64,000 nucleotides of DNA from Apis mellifera (Eukaryota; Arthropoda; Insecta; Hymenoptera; Apidae), in the NCBI RefSeq assembly GCF_003254395.2, contig NC_037638.1:26241352-26305351 (forward strand). Reading direction: 5' to 3'. The notes under the pieces were generated by a model. The model saw only the letters and a program-made list of their open reading frames with translations. It was not told where the DNA came from and made no database searches. Made by a program: the position numbers and the translations under genes. Positions 21,522 to 34,284 of this stretch are shown in pieces (positions within the stretch are counted from its first letter, which is position 1; every line of letters starts with the position of its first letter).

Positions 21522-21544
21522 CTCTCTCTCTCTCTCTCTCTCTC
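21522..21544 (+). repeat. (CT)n microsatellite
   Basis: An 11-unit perfect CT run in a GC-richer local context. Confidence 0.85.
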
Positions 21545-21767
21545 CTTCGGCCGAGGCAAATGGTGGCGCAATCCCCCCGGAAGATTTCGCGGGGAATTCA
21601 TAGACGTCGGCCGGAATATTGTTCCGCTTGATCGATCGACAGTTCAACGGGGTTAATCGGAAAATCTCCGTAGAAAATCCAGCTCCCCGAGGGGTGGGCG
21701 AGGGGGACGGCTACGACGACTACGGCTACGACTACCCAAGTGTACACGCCTAAGCGTAACAACGAAT

Positions 21768-21826
21768 GACGAGGGAGAGACGAGGGAGAGACGAGGGAGA
21801 GACGAGGGAGAGACGAGGGAGAGATG
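21768..21826 (+). repeat. 11-bp minisatellite, about five units
   Basis: The unit gacgagggaga repeats head to tail about five times without change, then decays into gagatgg. Near-identity of the units points to recent expansion. Confidence 0.9.
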
Positions 21827-22045
21827 GCCGAGTGCGAGAGGGAGCGCGAGAAATGGGGGTGGTGGAGGAGGGGCCTGGAGAAGGAATTCCATAAAAATCG
21901 GTGAAATATGCATAGTACCGCGGAATGTGGAGGAGCGTCGCGACGTCGTCGAGTGTCCCGGGGGAAACGGGAATCCCGGCACGAGGAGGAGGACGAATTG
22001 GAAGAAAAGGTGGGAAAGGAGAGGAGATAGGTGTATGTGTGTGCG

Positions 22046-22060
22046 TATATATATATATAT
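22046..22060 (+). repeat. Short (TA)n tract
   Basis: Fifteen bases of alternating TA after a GTGTGTGCG stretch. Confidence 0.7.
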
Positions 22061-22272
22061 GGGATGGAAGGAGAATGGCAGGTGAAGGAGGAAGATGAAG
22101 GAGAGGATTTGTGGAGGGAGGTGGCGCGCGACAGATAAAGGAAAGAAGGTCGGAGAGCGAACATTTGGAACGTGTTCTCGAACGAAATCTAATTTCGGTC
22201 CCACGGCGAAACTAAGCTATTTTCTCCGCAATATGCACGCGCAGCTACGCCCATGTTTTTCACCCTTCACAC

Positions 22273-22303
22273 CTTCCTTCCTTCCTTCCTCCCTCCCTCC
22301 CTT
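22273..22303 (+). repeat. (TTCC)n/(CCCT)n compound microsatellite
   Basis: Four to five CTTC units pass directly into CCCT units. Confidence 0.8.
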
Positions 22304-22949
22304 CTTCACGCCCTTCCCTCCCCGTCCTTCTCTTATCGCGATTCGTGAAAGTTGAAATTTTCCCGCGTTTCCCTTCTCTCACGACGAGGCGAAAAAGTCG
22401 ATAAAGTTTCTCGTCTCTTTGCCAAACTGCCGTCACTTTGGCCAACTTGGAACGGCGTGTACAAAGCCGGCGAAGATTTCAGATACGAATTATAAAATAA
22501 CTGCTCTCGAACGATTAAAGGATACGAAAGGTAAGAAACGTTCTCTCGTTGCAATGCGTGGTAACTCGTGCTCCCAACCTGTTGTACGGGGTAAGGTTGT
22601 ACGCTTTACAGGGGGTAGTAACTGCTGCTCAACTGGACAAAATGTACGAGGAGCAAACTCGGAACGCGTTCTATCGCATCGACGCGAACTAGTTGGCCAG
22701 AAGTTTGCAATTGTGTTATCGATTGTTTATGGGTCGAATCGATGGTTGGAAACGGTTGAACACGCGCGATTATTAAATGGTTGGAAAGATTGGAAAAATG
22801 GGGGGATCTCTAAAAACTTTCACTCGTATCTTTGGGATATTCAATACCGACATACGATATGTAGATTCGAGTATGTAGAGTACGATTAATGAATAAAGTA
22901 TATCTATGATGATCCATTTTCACTTTTCTAGACTGCTAGTAAAGATGTA

Positions 22950-22972
22950 CTCGTTGCAATTTTTGCAACGAG
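22950..22972. other. Perfect hairpin, 10-bp arms, TTT loop
   Basis: CTCGTTGCAA and TTGCAACGAG are separated by three T. It is not followed by a T run, so it does not look like a bacterial-type terminator. No adjacent gene. Confidence 0.65.
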
Positions 22973-24296
22973 ATTTGGAAAGATGTTCCATTCCTATCTG
23001 GAAAATTTATTTATAATATTCGTAACGCATTCTAACGATCCTTTGCCTCGTCGCTCCAACTTTTTTTCGTAACGACCATTGGGAAAAGTTCGAGAATCTT
23101 CAACGGGACAGGATATACTCTCTCGAGGCTCATAGTTGAAACTAAAGTATGGAAATGTTTTATAATTTCTGCATTTCTCTTTCAGAAGCAAACGAATGCA
23201 AACGACGTTGAAAGAACACGGTATTTTAAAGCTCCACCTCGTAGATTACTTTAATCACTCCACCTTTTCATACAAATTTTTATCTTTTCCTAATCTGCGC
23301 CAGCGGAAAACTCGGGATTGAGGGAATATTTACGTTGTTTGTGATTTAAAAATGACGGGACACGTCATTTTTCTTTTAAACCGTTTCTAAAAAGAAGAAG
23401 AAAGTCTTAGTTGGTGAAAAACGAGAAATCTCTTTCCCAGATTCGGTTATTCGATATTTCGAATTTCGCGCATTTTCGTTTTATCCAACAATTTTTTTTA
23501 CGAAACGTGAATTCACGATTCATCTATTTCCACCACGAGGAAACAAAAGTTGCTGTCGTTACTGTCTTTCCACGGTTATTCCGTGTTGCGAAAAAGATCC
23601 CATTGTACGTAGCCGCCCTCTTTTTCTCCATTTCGGAGGGGGACGGGGAGAAAAACAGAAACTGACAAAAGATTCCTCGAGGCGTTCGTACGGCAGAGTT
23701 TCGAGAGGACTATCGAGAATCCCCGGCGAAACGACGATGGACCGAAATGGGCGAGTCTGGTGTCTTCGTGTGCGGCCAACCTGGTGACAGGAGTGCACGA
23801 GAATTTCCGCTTCCGCTCTCATAATTAAGCCACCGTTGGTTTTTGATGGCCACTAAAAATGTCGCGGAGAGATTCTCCGAGAGATGTTCGAGTTCCCTTC
23901 CCCTCCAATGGGGGGATGGAAGAGAAGGGTAAGATCCTCTAGCGATGGAGTTGAGCAAGCGTAGCGCATCGAAACCAAGATGATTACTGCCAAAAATTTG
24001 AAATTTTATTTTCGAATATGTAGAATCCGGACGGAATTCAAGAATTTGAATACGAATACGAAATCACTTTAATTTTATACAAGAAGGAAAGAAAAGAAAG
24101 AAACCAATGATGATATTTCATTTCCTATTCGACTTGAAAAATCGATGCTTGAAAAATCAAAATAATATCAATTTTGAACGCTTTCAATTAAAATATATAT
24201 TACAAGTCGTACAAGATGAATCGTACAAAATTTGATCGATTTGATTTGATGCTCGCATCGAACTCGATCCCATCGCTAGATCTTATCGACTCGAGC

Positions 24297-24326
24297 GAGA
24301 GAGAGAGAGAAAGATAGATAGATAGA
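24297..24326 (+). repeat. (GA)n-(GATA)n compound microsatellite
   Basis: GA units continue into three GATA units. Confidence 0.8.
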
Positions 24327-24568
24327 GGAGCGACCCTTACGTTTCTGATATTAGCAATAGCTAAAGTCTCGTAAAGTCGGTTGTGCGGCAATTCGAGTCA
24401 CTTTGCGACACCCTTTATACACTCTGTCTCCCCTCGCCCGCCCCTCCCTTTCCGCGGAGAATATAAGAGGAGAGAGAGACGGGCTGGGGGTGGTTTCGGC
24501 CAGGCGGTGATTTTAATGCGGGCGGGTTCTTAAATTTTAACGTCGCACAGTTTCCACCAGATCCTCCA

Positions 24569-24623
24569 GCCCCACCTCGTGGAGGGAGGGATCGGCCAAA
24601 GGACCAGCATCGCCGCCTCGTGG
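24569..24623 (-). promoter_or_regulatory. Two CTCF-like motifs in a CpG-rich block
   Basis: Read on the - strand, 24569-24582 is CCACGAGGTGGGGC and 24610-24623 is CCACGAGGCGGCGA. Both share CCACGAGG with a following GG, resembling the insect CTCF core (YAGRKGGC) with two to three mismatches each. They are 41 bp apart in the same orientation. This is a motif call by eye only. Confidence 0.3.
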
Positions 24624-25956
24624 ACGCTGGCTGCGCCGAACGAAGGATTAAACTGTAGCGAGGTAAACCTGCACCAACGTTTCCACCGGTGTTAATTCGG
24701 TTATGCGGGTTATACGGCGCGGAGGGGGGTAGGGTAGACCCTCCGTTTTCGAGCGTTTCAGTTAGCTCTTCTGAAAACTTGTCCCATACCGTCCCTCTCT
24801 GGAGATACCGGTTAGGTTAAGGGAGACGTGATAATACGACGAGGGTCCGAGCAAGCGAATAAGCTCGGCCGTAAGTTCGAAATGATTTAGTTTTACGAGG
24901 TGGGAAGAGGATGGTGTGTCGTGCTTCTTCTCCGATCAACGATTAAAATTCTTCTTTTTTTTTTTTTTTGGTCCTTTAATCTATCACAATTTCGCTCGCC
25001 ACGATTCGACAATTTTTACTTGCCTTTTTTTTATTCCATTGTATATATATTTTCAATACCGCGTTGCGCTGGAAAGTATTATTGCTCGGCCGATAAACTA
25101 TCCACCGTATCCAATAACGTTTTAATTCCTTTCGGCGCGGTAATTGAAGAAATGACGGAGGAGGAGGAGGAGAGCGGTAGATCGAAGGTCGCGAGGATAG
25201 GTAGGATAGGTATTTTTTTCTTTCTTCCTTTTCTTCCTTTTCTTTCTTTTTTTTTTTTTTTACTGCGCCGCGCCACTCTGATTTAATAAGTTCATTACCT
25301 AATGAACAGGTGTACGGGGCAACCTGCTCCCGCACTGGCCGTACTATCGAGAGAGGAGCTTGCTCGCATCGGTCACCCTTCGATAATCAATACTTTTAAT
25401 TACCGCATTTTTATGAATTCGGTTGTAGTTTAGTCTTTAATTGGAAATACGAAATCGACGATACCTATATATCCCAATACCAATTTTCACGCTTCTAATT
25501 AATATACCGGGAATACTCTAAATTTATCGCTCGATTATTTCGCCGCGAATGCCTTCGCGAATAATCGGCCGTTTATTAACATCCTTTCCTCTTCCGCCCT
25601 TTGTTCCAGATTTTTTTCTTTTTTCAAAAAGTCGATTAGTCCGGAACGATAATTCTTTCGAAATTTTAATCAAAAAAAAAATGTTCAAAAGTCGGAAGGC
25701 TCGATTATCGAAAGATTGTTCGTGGAAAATATCGAACTCGTCCAAATCGAGTTGCTTCAAGGAACGAAATACGGGTGTGAACGTTTTTTAAGCCTTTAAT
25801 CTTTGGGGACAAAGAAGAAGACGAAGGAAGGACGTTGGCTTTAGCCCCCTTCTTTCCTCTCTTCCTTTTTTTCTTTCTCCTCTTTCCAGAGACTCTCCCC
25901 TCGTCACTGATTCTCGTGAATTAGTGGAAAGAGATAACAAAGAAAGAATTAAGATT

Positions 25957-25988
25957 CGCACACACACACGCGCGCGCGCGCATACACA
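25957..25988. repeat. 32-bp alternating purine-pyrimidine tract
   Basis: The tract is perfectly alternating: (CA)n, then about seven CG steps, then CATACACA. The CG core makes it a strong candidate for Z-DNA under supercoiling. Confidence 0.8.
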
Positions 25989-26671
25989 GAGCCGACCACG
26001 GCTTAATGTATGCACCGCGGCAACTTTCTTCGAATCGTCGAGTTCGGCTCGCTAATGGCCGCTGGAAACTCCGTGAAAATTCCTCACTTACCCTTACGAC
26101 TCAGCCAGCTCGGACGGATAACGACGAAAGCGGATCCCTTTAATTTATCCAGATGTTTTTTTCCACCCCGATCTTTTGTCATCCCTCCACGATCGATACG
26201 TTCGAATTCGTACCTGAAGAAACCGTTAATTAGATCGCAATTAAAAAGAAAAAACATTTAAACTGATCTGAAAGTACGTTTAAGAAAATATCCAGGCTGA
26301 TCACACGTACAGTCGTACCACTTATCGCGTTCATAACACGAAAGAGAGAGATTCTTCGCCGGAGGAACAGTTCCTTCTCCTTTCTCCCTGCTCAATCTCG
26401 AACTATTTCCTTCTTATTTCCCTCTCCCATTCCTCTTTTCTTCTCCTTTCCCCTTCTTCCGCGGTTTCGTTCTCTTCCCCTCCTCCTTTCTCGCGCGTCT
26501 CTTTTTCCAGGAAGCGTTAATTAACCCACCACGCGAGCCGGCATCAAATAAATTTCGGTTAGAACGTGAGAAGCAACAAATCTGAGTCAGGTGGTGTCAA
26601 CTACGGCGAACGCGAGCCACCTTTTGCTTGAGTTACTTCGGCTGCCACTGTATTATGGCCATGGATACGGC

Positions 26672-26726
26672 CACACACACACACGCGCGTATGTAAATAT
26701 GTAAATACGTAAATAAAAGTGTAAAC
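26672..26726 (+). repeat. (CA)n(CG)n followed by GTAAATAY units
   Basis: Short CA and CG alternation followed by three to four imperfect 8-bp GTAAATAY units. Confidence 0.6.
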
Positions 26727-27499
26727 AGAGGAAGGATTTGTGGCGGGGATGCGATATAGGATTCGATGTTAAATTATTGGAATGAAATTATTATTGGTTG
26801 GTTCGTTAGTTAGTTAGAAAGGATCCAATTTGATGGAGATCGAAATAAGATTTAAATTTAAATTTTTCGCGCGAGGATTCGACGGAGGGAAGAAAGATCG
26901 GTATACTATAATAACGGTAGTGTTTCGGTGAACAGGATTTCATATACGATGAAATATGTATTTGATTTTAAAAGTTGAACTATTTGTCTTGCTCACTATT
27001 TATCTTGTCCGCTCCTCTGGCAACTTGTGACGGCCGGGCTATAAAGAGTAAAATTCCACACTTTCGCGTGGAAGCGTAAGGAAAATGTAATGGTAAGTAG
27101 AATCAGGAGCTGTCTGAATTATTGCTTTACCAAACTTAAACGTTTCTTTCCTAGGTTGTATTATAACCGTGTATACGCACCGTACTATCTTATCGTCCAT
27201 CATAGCATTCCCAACCATTCGTTCGTTCAATATTTCTAATATGGGAGGACGAAACGTGAGTTACCTTCCTTTGATGGACAATGAGCACTATCGAAAAACT
27301 CCATCTTCAATAGATAATCGCGAAACATATCTACCTTCGAGAGTAAATTGCGAATTTAGCCAAGATTTATCTCGATGAATCGAAAATTATTCTAGGACGA
27401 ATATTTCCATTTATCTATTCTTGAGAGTTATTAAAGAATTTTGCGAAGTTTGCGATACTATGAAAATTATTTATGTGTATGTTGTGAATTGAGTGTTTA

Positions 27500-28740
27500 A
27501 ATCTTTATTCTCGAGAATAACTATCAAAAATTTTGTCCTCGAATGGATTATCACAAAAGATGTCTATTCTCGAGAGTAATTACTGAATTTTATACAGCTT
27601 TGGGTCGAAAGTTATTCTCGAGACAAAAGATATCTCGAGAATAATTGTCAAAAATTTTGTCATTGGATTATAGCAAAAAATATTCTATTCTCGAACAAAA
27701 AGAATAATTGTCAAAAATTTTGTCACTGGATTATCGCAAAAGATGTCTATTCTCGAGAGTAACTACTGAATTTTATACAGCATTGGGTCGAAAGTTATTC
27801 TCGAACAAAAGATATCTCGAGATACTCTCGAGAATAACTGTCAAAAATTTTGCAATTAGATTATCGCAAAAGATATTCTATTCTCGAACAAAAAGAATAA
27901 TTGTCAAAAATGTTGCCATTGGATTATCGCAAAAGATATTCTCGAACAAAAGAATAATTGTCAAAAATTTTGTGATTGGATTATCGAAAAAGATTCTCGA
28001 GAGTAACTAGCAAATTTTATACAACGTTGGGTCGAAAATTACTCTCGAATAAGAGATATCTACTCTCAAGAATAATTGTCAAAAATTTTGGTCATTGAAT
28101 TATAGCAAAAGATGTCTATTCTCGAGAGTAACTAGCAAATTTTATACAACGTTGAATCGAAAATAAAAGATACCTCTTTTCTCGAGAATAACTGTCAAAA
28201 ATTTTGCCATTGGATTATCGCAAAATATCTACTCTCAAGAATATCAAAAAATTTGCCACTTTGAATAGATTATTGCAAAATATATCTATTCTCGAGAGTA
28301 ACTAGCGAATTTTATACAGAAAATTATTCTTGAACAAAAGAATAACTGTTAAAAAATTTGTCATTTCGAATAGATTATCACAAAAGACATCTGTTCACGA
28401 TAACTAGCGAATTTTATACAACGTTGGATCGAAAATTAATCTCGATTAATTCCCAAAAGATGTCTACTCTCAAAAGAATAATTATCAAAGATTTCGAATG
28501 GATTCTCTTGCGAGAAATATTCATTCTCGAGTTATTAACCATCGAATTTTACGTCGAATGGAAAATTACTCTCGAACATTTCCAAAAAAAGAACTACATC
28601 AAAGATTTTACACTGGATCCTCTCAAAAGATATCCCATTCCCGAGAGAAGCAATTATCGAATTTTTACTACCGCGTTGGATCGAAGATCGCTGCCCTGAA
28701 TATTTTTCAAAAGATATCTCGAAAGATTTATCTACGAAAA
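27500..28740. repeat. Modular degenerate tandem array rich in tattctcgag
   Basis: Blocks recur in changing order: attctcgagagtaacta, cgaattttatacag with cgttgggtcgaaa, attctcgaacaaaaga, taattgtcaaaaattttg, and attggattatcgcaaaagat. The caaaaattttg block occurs about ten times with spacings from about 50 to 130 bp. The composite unit is about 120-190 bp with internal deletions. Similarity fades after about 28450. The palindrome CTCGAG appears many times. Open frames of about 100 codons inside are products of the repeat. Confidence 0.85.
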
Positions 28741-31555
28741 AAGATTTTTCCCCCGGAATGGAGCTTCGTCACTCGTACATATTACCCCCGATTAATCATC
28801 TCGTAACGAGGAGAAGGTTTCGTCGTTCGGGTCTGGCGCGGTCTCCGTGAAAGCTTTCTCTAGGAAGGGTTATAGCTAAAGGCTGCTAAAGAAGGTTTGA
28901 TGGAAAATGACGTTATCTTTTGGCGTAAGTCGGCCGAGTCACGAGGGAGGCGATTCGTAATTGCTTTAGTTAAGGAATGTGCGTCGCGCTTCGGGCTTGG
29001 ACGCGGGATAAAAGCCGGAAAGACGGTCGTCGGGGAGAAAGAATGGGCGGAGGGCGAAAGGAAAAGAGGTGAGGGGAGGAGAGGTGAAAAGTGGAAAAAG
29101 ATGGAGGCACGGTGGAGAGAAGGTGAAAGCGGCACGCGGACGAAAAGCGGACGGCGGGTTGGCGGAGGGAGGGCGAGGCAGGGGGGTAAGTTGAGCGGCA
29201 TGGGGTGGCTATGAATTTAAATTTCTCTAATTAGGACGCGCGGGAGATGCGGTGACGGTGTTGGTAGCTACGACCCCCTTCAGACCCCTTTTCTTCCGTC
29301 CCTGTTCCTTCCCCCTCCCTTCTTCCCCTCCCGTATAATACTTTCTTTCTACCCTGTCTCTTTCTCCCTTTTTCCCTCCTCATTCCCTTTTCTATACGTA
29401 TATATATGTGTATACGAAGGAAAAGTGTGTTGGAAAGAAAATTTCGGTATAACATTACGGAAATTATGCGGTTATCCGAAAAGCTGAAAATTCCCTTCAA
29501 TTTACGGTCGCATAAAGTTTCTATGGTTTACATATCTCCTTTGAGAAAAATTGATAAATTCTCCGGGAACAATAATTTTTATAGTGAACATCGATTTTCG
29601 AATAGCGCATTATATTTCACAGACTTTGGGACTTATATTTTAATCCTACTTGAAGATATTATTTCTTGTTAACTCGAAAGGGATCTCGAGAGGTGAAAGG
29701 AAAAGGTAATATCACAATCGTTGATAAAAACTATTACATGGATCGACAATATTTTTTAAATCCAAGCGGACTCCTTTTCAAAGCGAAGGAGGAATGCGAG
29801 AAAGGAGGGTAACAGATACGCGGAGAGTAACGCGTTAACGTTGCTTTATGCAGTCGTACAAGGGCTTAAGTTGTCGAATTCCCTGTATCCTCAGTCAATC
29901 TAGCAGGGATGAATTAACGACGAGAGGTGGGAATAGGGCGAATGAACTGGGTAGTTCGGGGCGGAAATTCGTAGGGTAAGCCCCAGGGTGATCTCTAGAG
30001 TGGTCACTAATACTCCCTAAGAACGCCTAGTGGAAGCTGTGGAACGTTGTTCCCCATCAGTTCGTATCTGCCTACCAACACTGAATGCATTCCTTCTTGA
30101 TTAGGAGACCCCTTCTCCAACGGCCGATTTGCCAGCATTTAGAGATCCCCATTCCCGATTCACTATTGGCCAGGGTGTGGTATCGATCGATCTTTCAAGA
30201 TTTTCCATCTCCGACATCGTCGTCAATTATCTCCCAAATTTTTCAAATCAACCTTTTCAAATTCTCGAACAATCTCCTCTCTCGAAATCTCGCCAATTTA
30301 ATATTCTTCGCTTCTCGACGTATCGCGAAAACTTCGCCTCTACTGTCCAGGGACATATTTCTACCCGAGGGTGGCTTTTTGCGAGGGCACCGACTAAAAG
30401 CTAGTATAAATCATAGGGCAGCTGGACAATCGTTTACAAAGGAGACCTTCGAAGTCTCAGAATTGCCTTGGCCGAAATAAACCTTTTGGGCAAAAAAGCT
30501 TTCGCTGAATTAGCTGAAATCTGATAAACAACCCCGTGATATCGTTTATCTTATTACTACTCCGAACATCCATCTGGAATTAAATCCTTTAAAACAATCG
30601 AATTTTCACTTTTTTTCCCCCAAAGTTCGATTCATATCTCAGAGTCAATCCTCAGAGTCAGAGAATTGCCAGAGGAACACCTCGTGTCGCAAAGATTTCG
30701 CGTGTTATCCAAAGAAAAGGCATAAACAATCGATATCGTTTACCTTCTCACATCCTTTCTACATCCATCTAAAATTTCCACCGAGTTCCAAAAATATCGA
30801 ATTTCCACTTTTTCCTTTCAACGTTCGATTCGCATCTCGTTCAAAGGATTATCGCAGAGGTTTCACGTATCCGGGAGGAAAGGCATTAAGGGCCTTTGGT
30901 CGATCGCCCGAAACGTTTTCTCTATGCCGAGAGAGGCGTTGCAACGAGGATATTTCCGTCTAACTCGCTCGATCACCTTGCATCGAAAGTTTTCTTCCAA
31001 GATGATCCGACCCGGTCTAGGAACCGAGAGAGAGAGAGAGAAAGAGAAGGATCACTTCGCCATCCTTCGACTTCGGATATCAGACGGACAGGGTTTATCC
31101 TTTCCTCTCTCTCCCCCCCTCCTGCGGTTTATGCAAATCTGCGCAGCTTTAACCGTGATATTATTCCTCGCTCATAAAAGTAACACCGGACACGCGGCCG
31201 GTGTACTCGCGCGGCACATACTCGAACGCCGATTCGAAGCACGTTGTACTTACAGGGGAGGCTAGGTGGGGGGGAAGGGGGGTGTAGGCGGTCTAGGGTG
31301 CTCAGAGGCGAAGTTTCAAGGGAGCTAGGCACCGGCATCGTTGCCTCTGGTTAATTTGCATCCCTTAATGAGTCGCTCACGTAACGCCCTTATCTTTACA
31401 CCCCCTCCTTCCTTTACACCCTCAGCCTTCCACGGAGGAACGAAACGAGTCTTCTTCCCTTCTTCCACTGTTTTCTTGTCATTCGGCCTTGTTATTTCTA
31501 AGTTGCGCCCCTCCCTTCTTTTCCCGCCGTTCGAGCGGAGCTCGAGTTCCGTCCG

Positions 31556-31567
<12 letters not shown>

Positions 31568-31590
<23 letters not shown>
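31568..31590 (+). repeat. (CT)n microsatellite
   Basis: A perfect CT run of about 23 bases inside a longer pyrimidine tract. Confidence 0.8.
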
Positions 31591-33087
31591 TTCTCGGCCG
31601 GGAGACGATCGAAGGGTCGAACAGTTTCCCGGTTCCTCGGTACAAGAACAGTGGCCACGGGGCAATAGGCATCAGGTATTCATTTGGAAACGGAGCAGAG
31701 GAGGAGGAGGAGGAGGGTGGTTTCTCGCATTTACCCACGTACTCGACCCGGTTCATTGAATTATTTTCCCGCCCGGACAAGAGGAACGATCGTTCTCTCG
31801 CGCGCCGAATCCGAGAGGATTCTTCCTCTCTCTCGATATCCATTTTTATTTATTATATTTTTATATCGTTACATTCAACGAACGTATCCAACGATTATCA
31901 TTCCCCTCTCCTCACTTTTCCAATTTCGTTTCCAAGTTTTTTGCAGTTTAATTGTCGTACTACAATCTCGAAGTGGAATTGTTTATTCTCGGTCGATCTT
32001 TCTTCCTTTTTCTCCCTTTCGGTCGATGTAACGGCGGATGTGAAACGCGTTCCCCCCTTATCGATACACGATTGACGTTTATAACGCGCGAAAATCGTTT
32101 ATCCGTCGTCGACAAGATTCCAATTCGACGAGATAGCGCGAGGATACGGGAAGGAAGGGAGAGAAGAGAGAGAAGGGGTGGAAGAAAATTGTTTCTCGCG
32201 TCGTGGCGCGATAAAAAGGGAGATCGTTCCTCTCCCCCTCTCAACGCGACACTTGGTTTCGGGGCGATAAAAATCAAAAGCAGTTTGTCACTCAACTCAG
32301 TTTCGTTACATTCGCGAAACGTACGTCGAGACACTGTTTCCGAAAATCTATCGTTTCTCGTCCCCCTCTTTGACACGCGTATCCACGTTTACATCACGTA
32401 CATCCATATACGAATTTTATATTCCCCTCCTTTCTTCGCTTAAAAATAAAAAAAGAATCCCCTTTCTTCGTCGATTCCTTACGAAAGATAGTCCGTCTCT
32501 TGCGTTCTCGAAAATATTTAACGAAGGAAGAGAGACGCGTCGATTCGCCTGCGCGCGACACAATTATTCCCTCGAATATCTCTTGAGAAGCGTTTGATAC
32601 TCGGAACGGAATTAAATATCGAAGGAGGGAAAAGTTGGAGGAAACGCGACACCGCATCGTGTGCCGGCCCCGCTGTGGGCGAACAGGCTGCCGCCCCCTT
32701 TTCCGTCCCATCCACTCCTGCCCGGTTACTCTTGGTCGGGTGGCTCGGGAAACGCGGCGCGACGCATCTGTTGCCAAAATTATTTTGCCCACGGGCCCGT
32801 GAAAAATTCTCCCCTCCCTATTATTGTTCCGCTGCGCGTGAGAATCTAGTTATTCGCTCATTTCATTGTTTCTCCTCCTCCTCCCTGCGCGAAAATAGGC
32901 GACGACGAATTTCCGCCGAAGCAGAGACTCGGGCCAGTGTCTACGCGAGCAAAGTGAGCGGTTCGGCGATCGGTTAAACGAGGCCAACCACCGTTGGAAG
33001 AGGAGGGGAAATTTGGAGGGAGGGTAAATGGTTAGATCAAAGGAATATCGAATGTCGATCGATTTCCATCCGTGCTTTGTGCCCTTC

Positions 33088-33131
33088 TCTCTCTCTCTCT
33101 GGCTATCTATCTGGCTATCTCTCTCTCTCAC
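33088..33131 (+). repeat. CT/GGCTATCT compound repeat
   Basis: CT units flank two copies of tggctatct with an intervening atct. A small compound microsatellite. Confidence 0.7.
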
Positions 33132-34263
33132 ATTCGTTGCACGATTGTCCGATAACTGGACGTGAAAATATTTCGTGGAAGCGAAGTTTCGTTTTGGGTT
33201 CGGGTTGGTAAGTTCCTTCAGTACGGTTTCCTTTGTGGAGCGCGCGTTTCGCCAATTGCGAAAGAAGAAATTGTTGGGTCTTTAAACGTGGCGTGTGGTG
33301 AAAGGGGGCACAAGGGACGAGACCTTGGATCGGTTATTTCTGCGATTCGACGATCTACATCGAGCGCTGCGTAGAGTTATAATTTGAATTAATAATCATC
33401 TGAGATTGGAAACTGAAATATTTTCTATTAAACTATTATTTATCGTTTGGATATAATGTTGATGTTATCTGTAGAATGTTACTTTTATTATTCAAAGTGT
33501 TGAATGCCCGTACGCATGTATGAAATAGAATAATTTTGTATATCGTGTCAGCTGCGAAAAAGAATGCCAACAGTATTCTTTAGTATTAACGTAAGAATAT
33601 TTTAAAGAATTAGAAGAAGAAAAAAATTATCTTAACTAATTAAAATAATATTTATAAATTAAAGTATCGTTACAAAGATCGTCATTTTGGATTAATATAG
33701 TATACTAGATGAAATTAGATGTCCTTTCGCGAAACTTCTTTTCATCAGTGAACAGTACATCGTTTCGAAATGAGAAAATACTTCTGCTTAAATGCCGAAA
33801 AAGAATAAATGATCATCTCTGTCGATTTCACGCGTTTCTTATTTCCAAATCTTTCCGATTTACCTTTGCAATTTTTCTTTCAAACGAAAAAGCAATATAT
33901 TATGTATGCATAAATAAGTTCCTTCCCCTTTTTTTATTTTCATCCGAAAGACCGTTCTTTTGTTCTTAAAAAGAGAAGTCGTGATGAGTGCTTTTCCAGA
34001 GAGTTTCCAGTCCTATGCAACAATTTCAATAATCCGAAAATATAATCCGAAAATATAAATAAACGTTTGCACATCTAACAACAACTCGTATGTTTCGAAC
34101 AATGTAGATCGAATTTCTTTCGAATCCGAAAATTTCGGATCTCCCTCAACTAACTCTTTAACTTTCATCTTAACTCCATCTTAGATCCAGCTTCATAACG
34201 TATAACTCATAGTTTTACAAACTAGGAGGCGAATAAAAAGGAAGAAGATGACGTCTAGAATTC

Positions 34264-34284
34264 AGAGAGAGAGAGAGAGAGAGA
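34264..34284 (+). repeat. (GA)n microsatellite
   Basis: Ten GA units, directly followed by ATATAAAAG, a TATA-like word without a visible downstream gene. Confidence 0.75.

Larger units (their letters stand above)
20067..27499. other. Intergenic, mixed composition, no gene recognised
   Basis: AT-rich from 20067 to 21450, with many homeodomain-type taatta words and a perfect palindrome at 21013-21035. From 21480 to 22380 it is GC-richer, with microsatellites and an 11-bp minisatellite. Between 22419 and 22889 an open frame lacks a credible start or family match. A short hairpin sits at 22950-22972. A CpG-rich block at 24420-24850 holds two CTCF-like motifs. Pyrimidine tracts dominate 25220-25260 and 26360-26510. 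A 32-bp alternating purine-pyrimidine tract lies at 25957-25988, and short (CA)n with GTAAATAY units at 26672-26726. Confidence 0.5.

Noticed and set aside
22419..22889. A 156-codon frame with an internal donor-like AAAG|GTAAGA
   Set aside because: It opens at TTG, has no recognisable domain, and the internal ATG gives only 112 codons of featureless sequence.
24811..24823. Telomere-like ttaggttaagg
   Set aside because: Only one full TTAGG plus a degraded unit. Not an array.
28897..29214. A frame of about 105 codons with a GTAAGT near its end
   Set aside because: Glu/Arg/Gly-rich reading of a purine tract with no acceptor or downstream partner.
31341..32075. A 244-codon + strand frame
   Set aside because: Ser/Phe/Leu/Arg-rich reading of pyrimidine tracts. 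It overlaps open frames on the other strand and has no gene signals.
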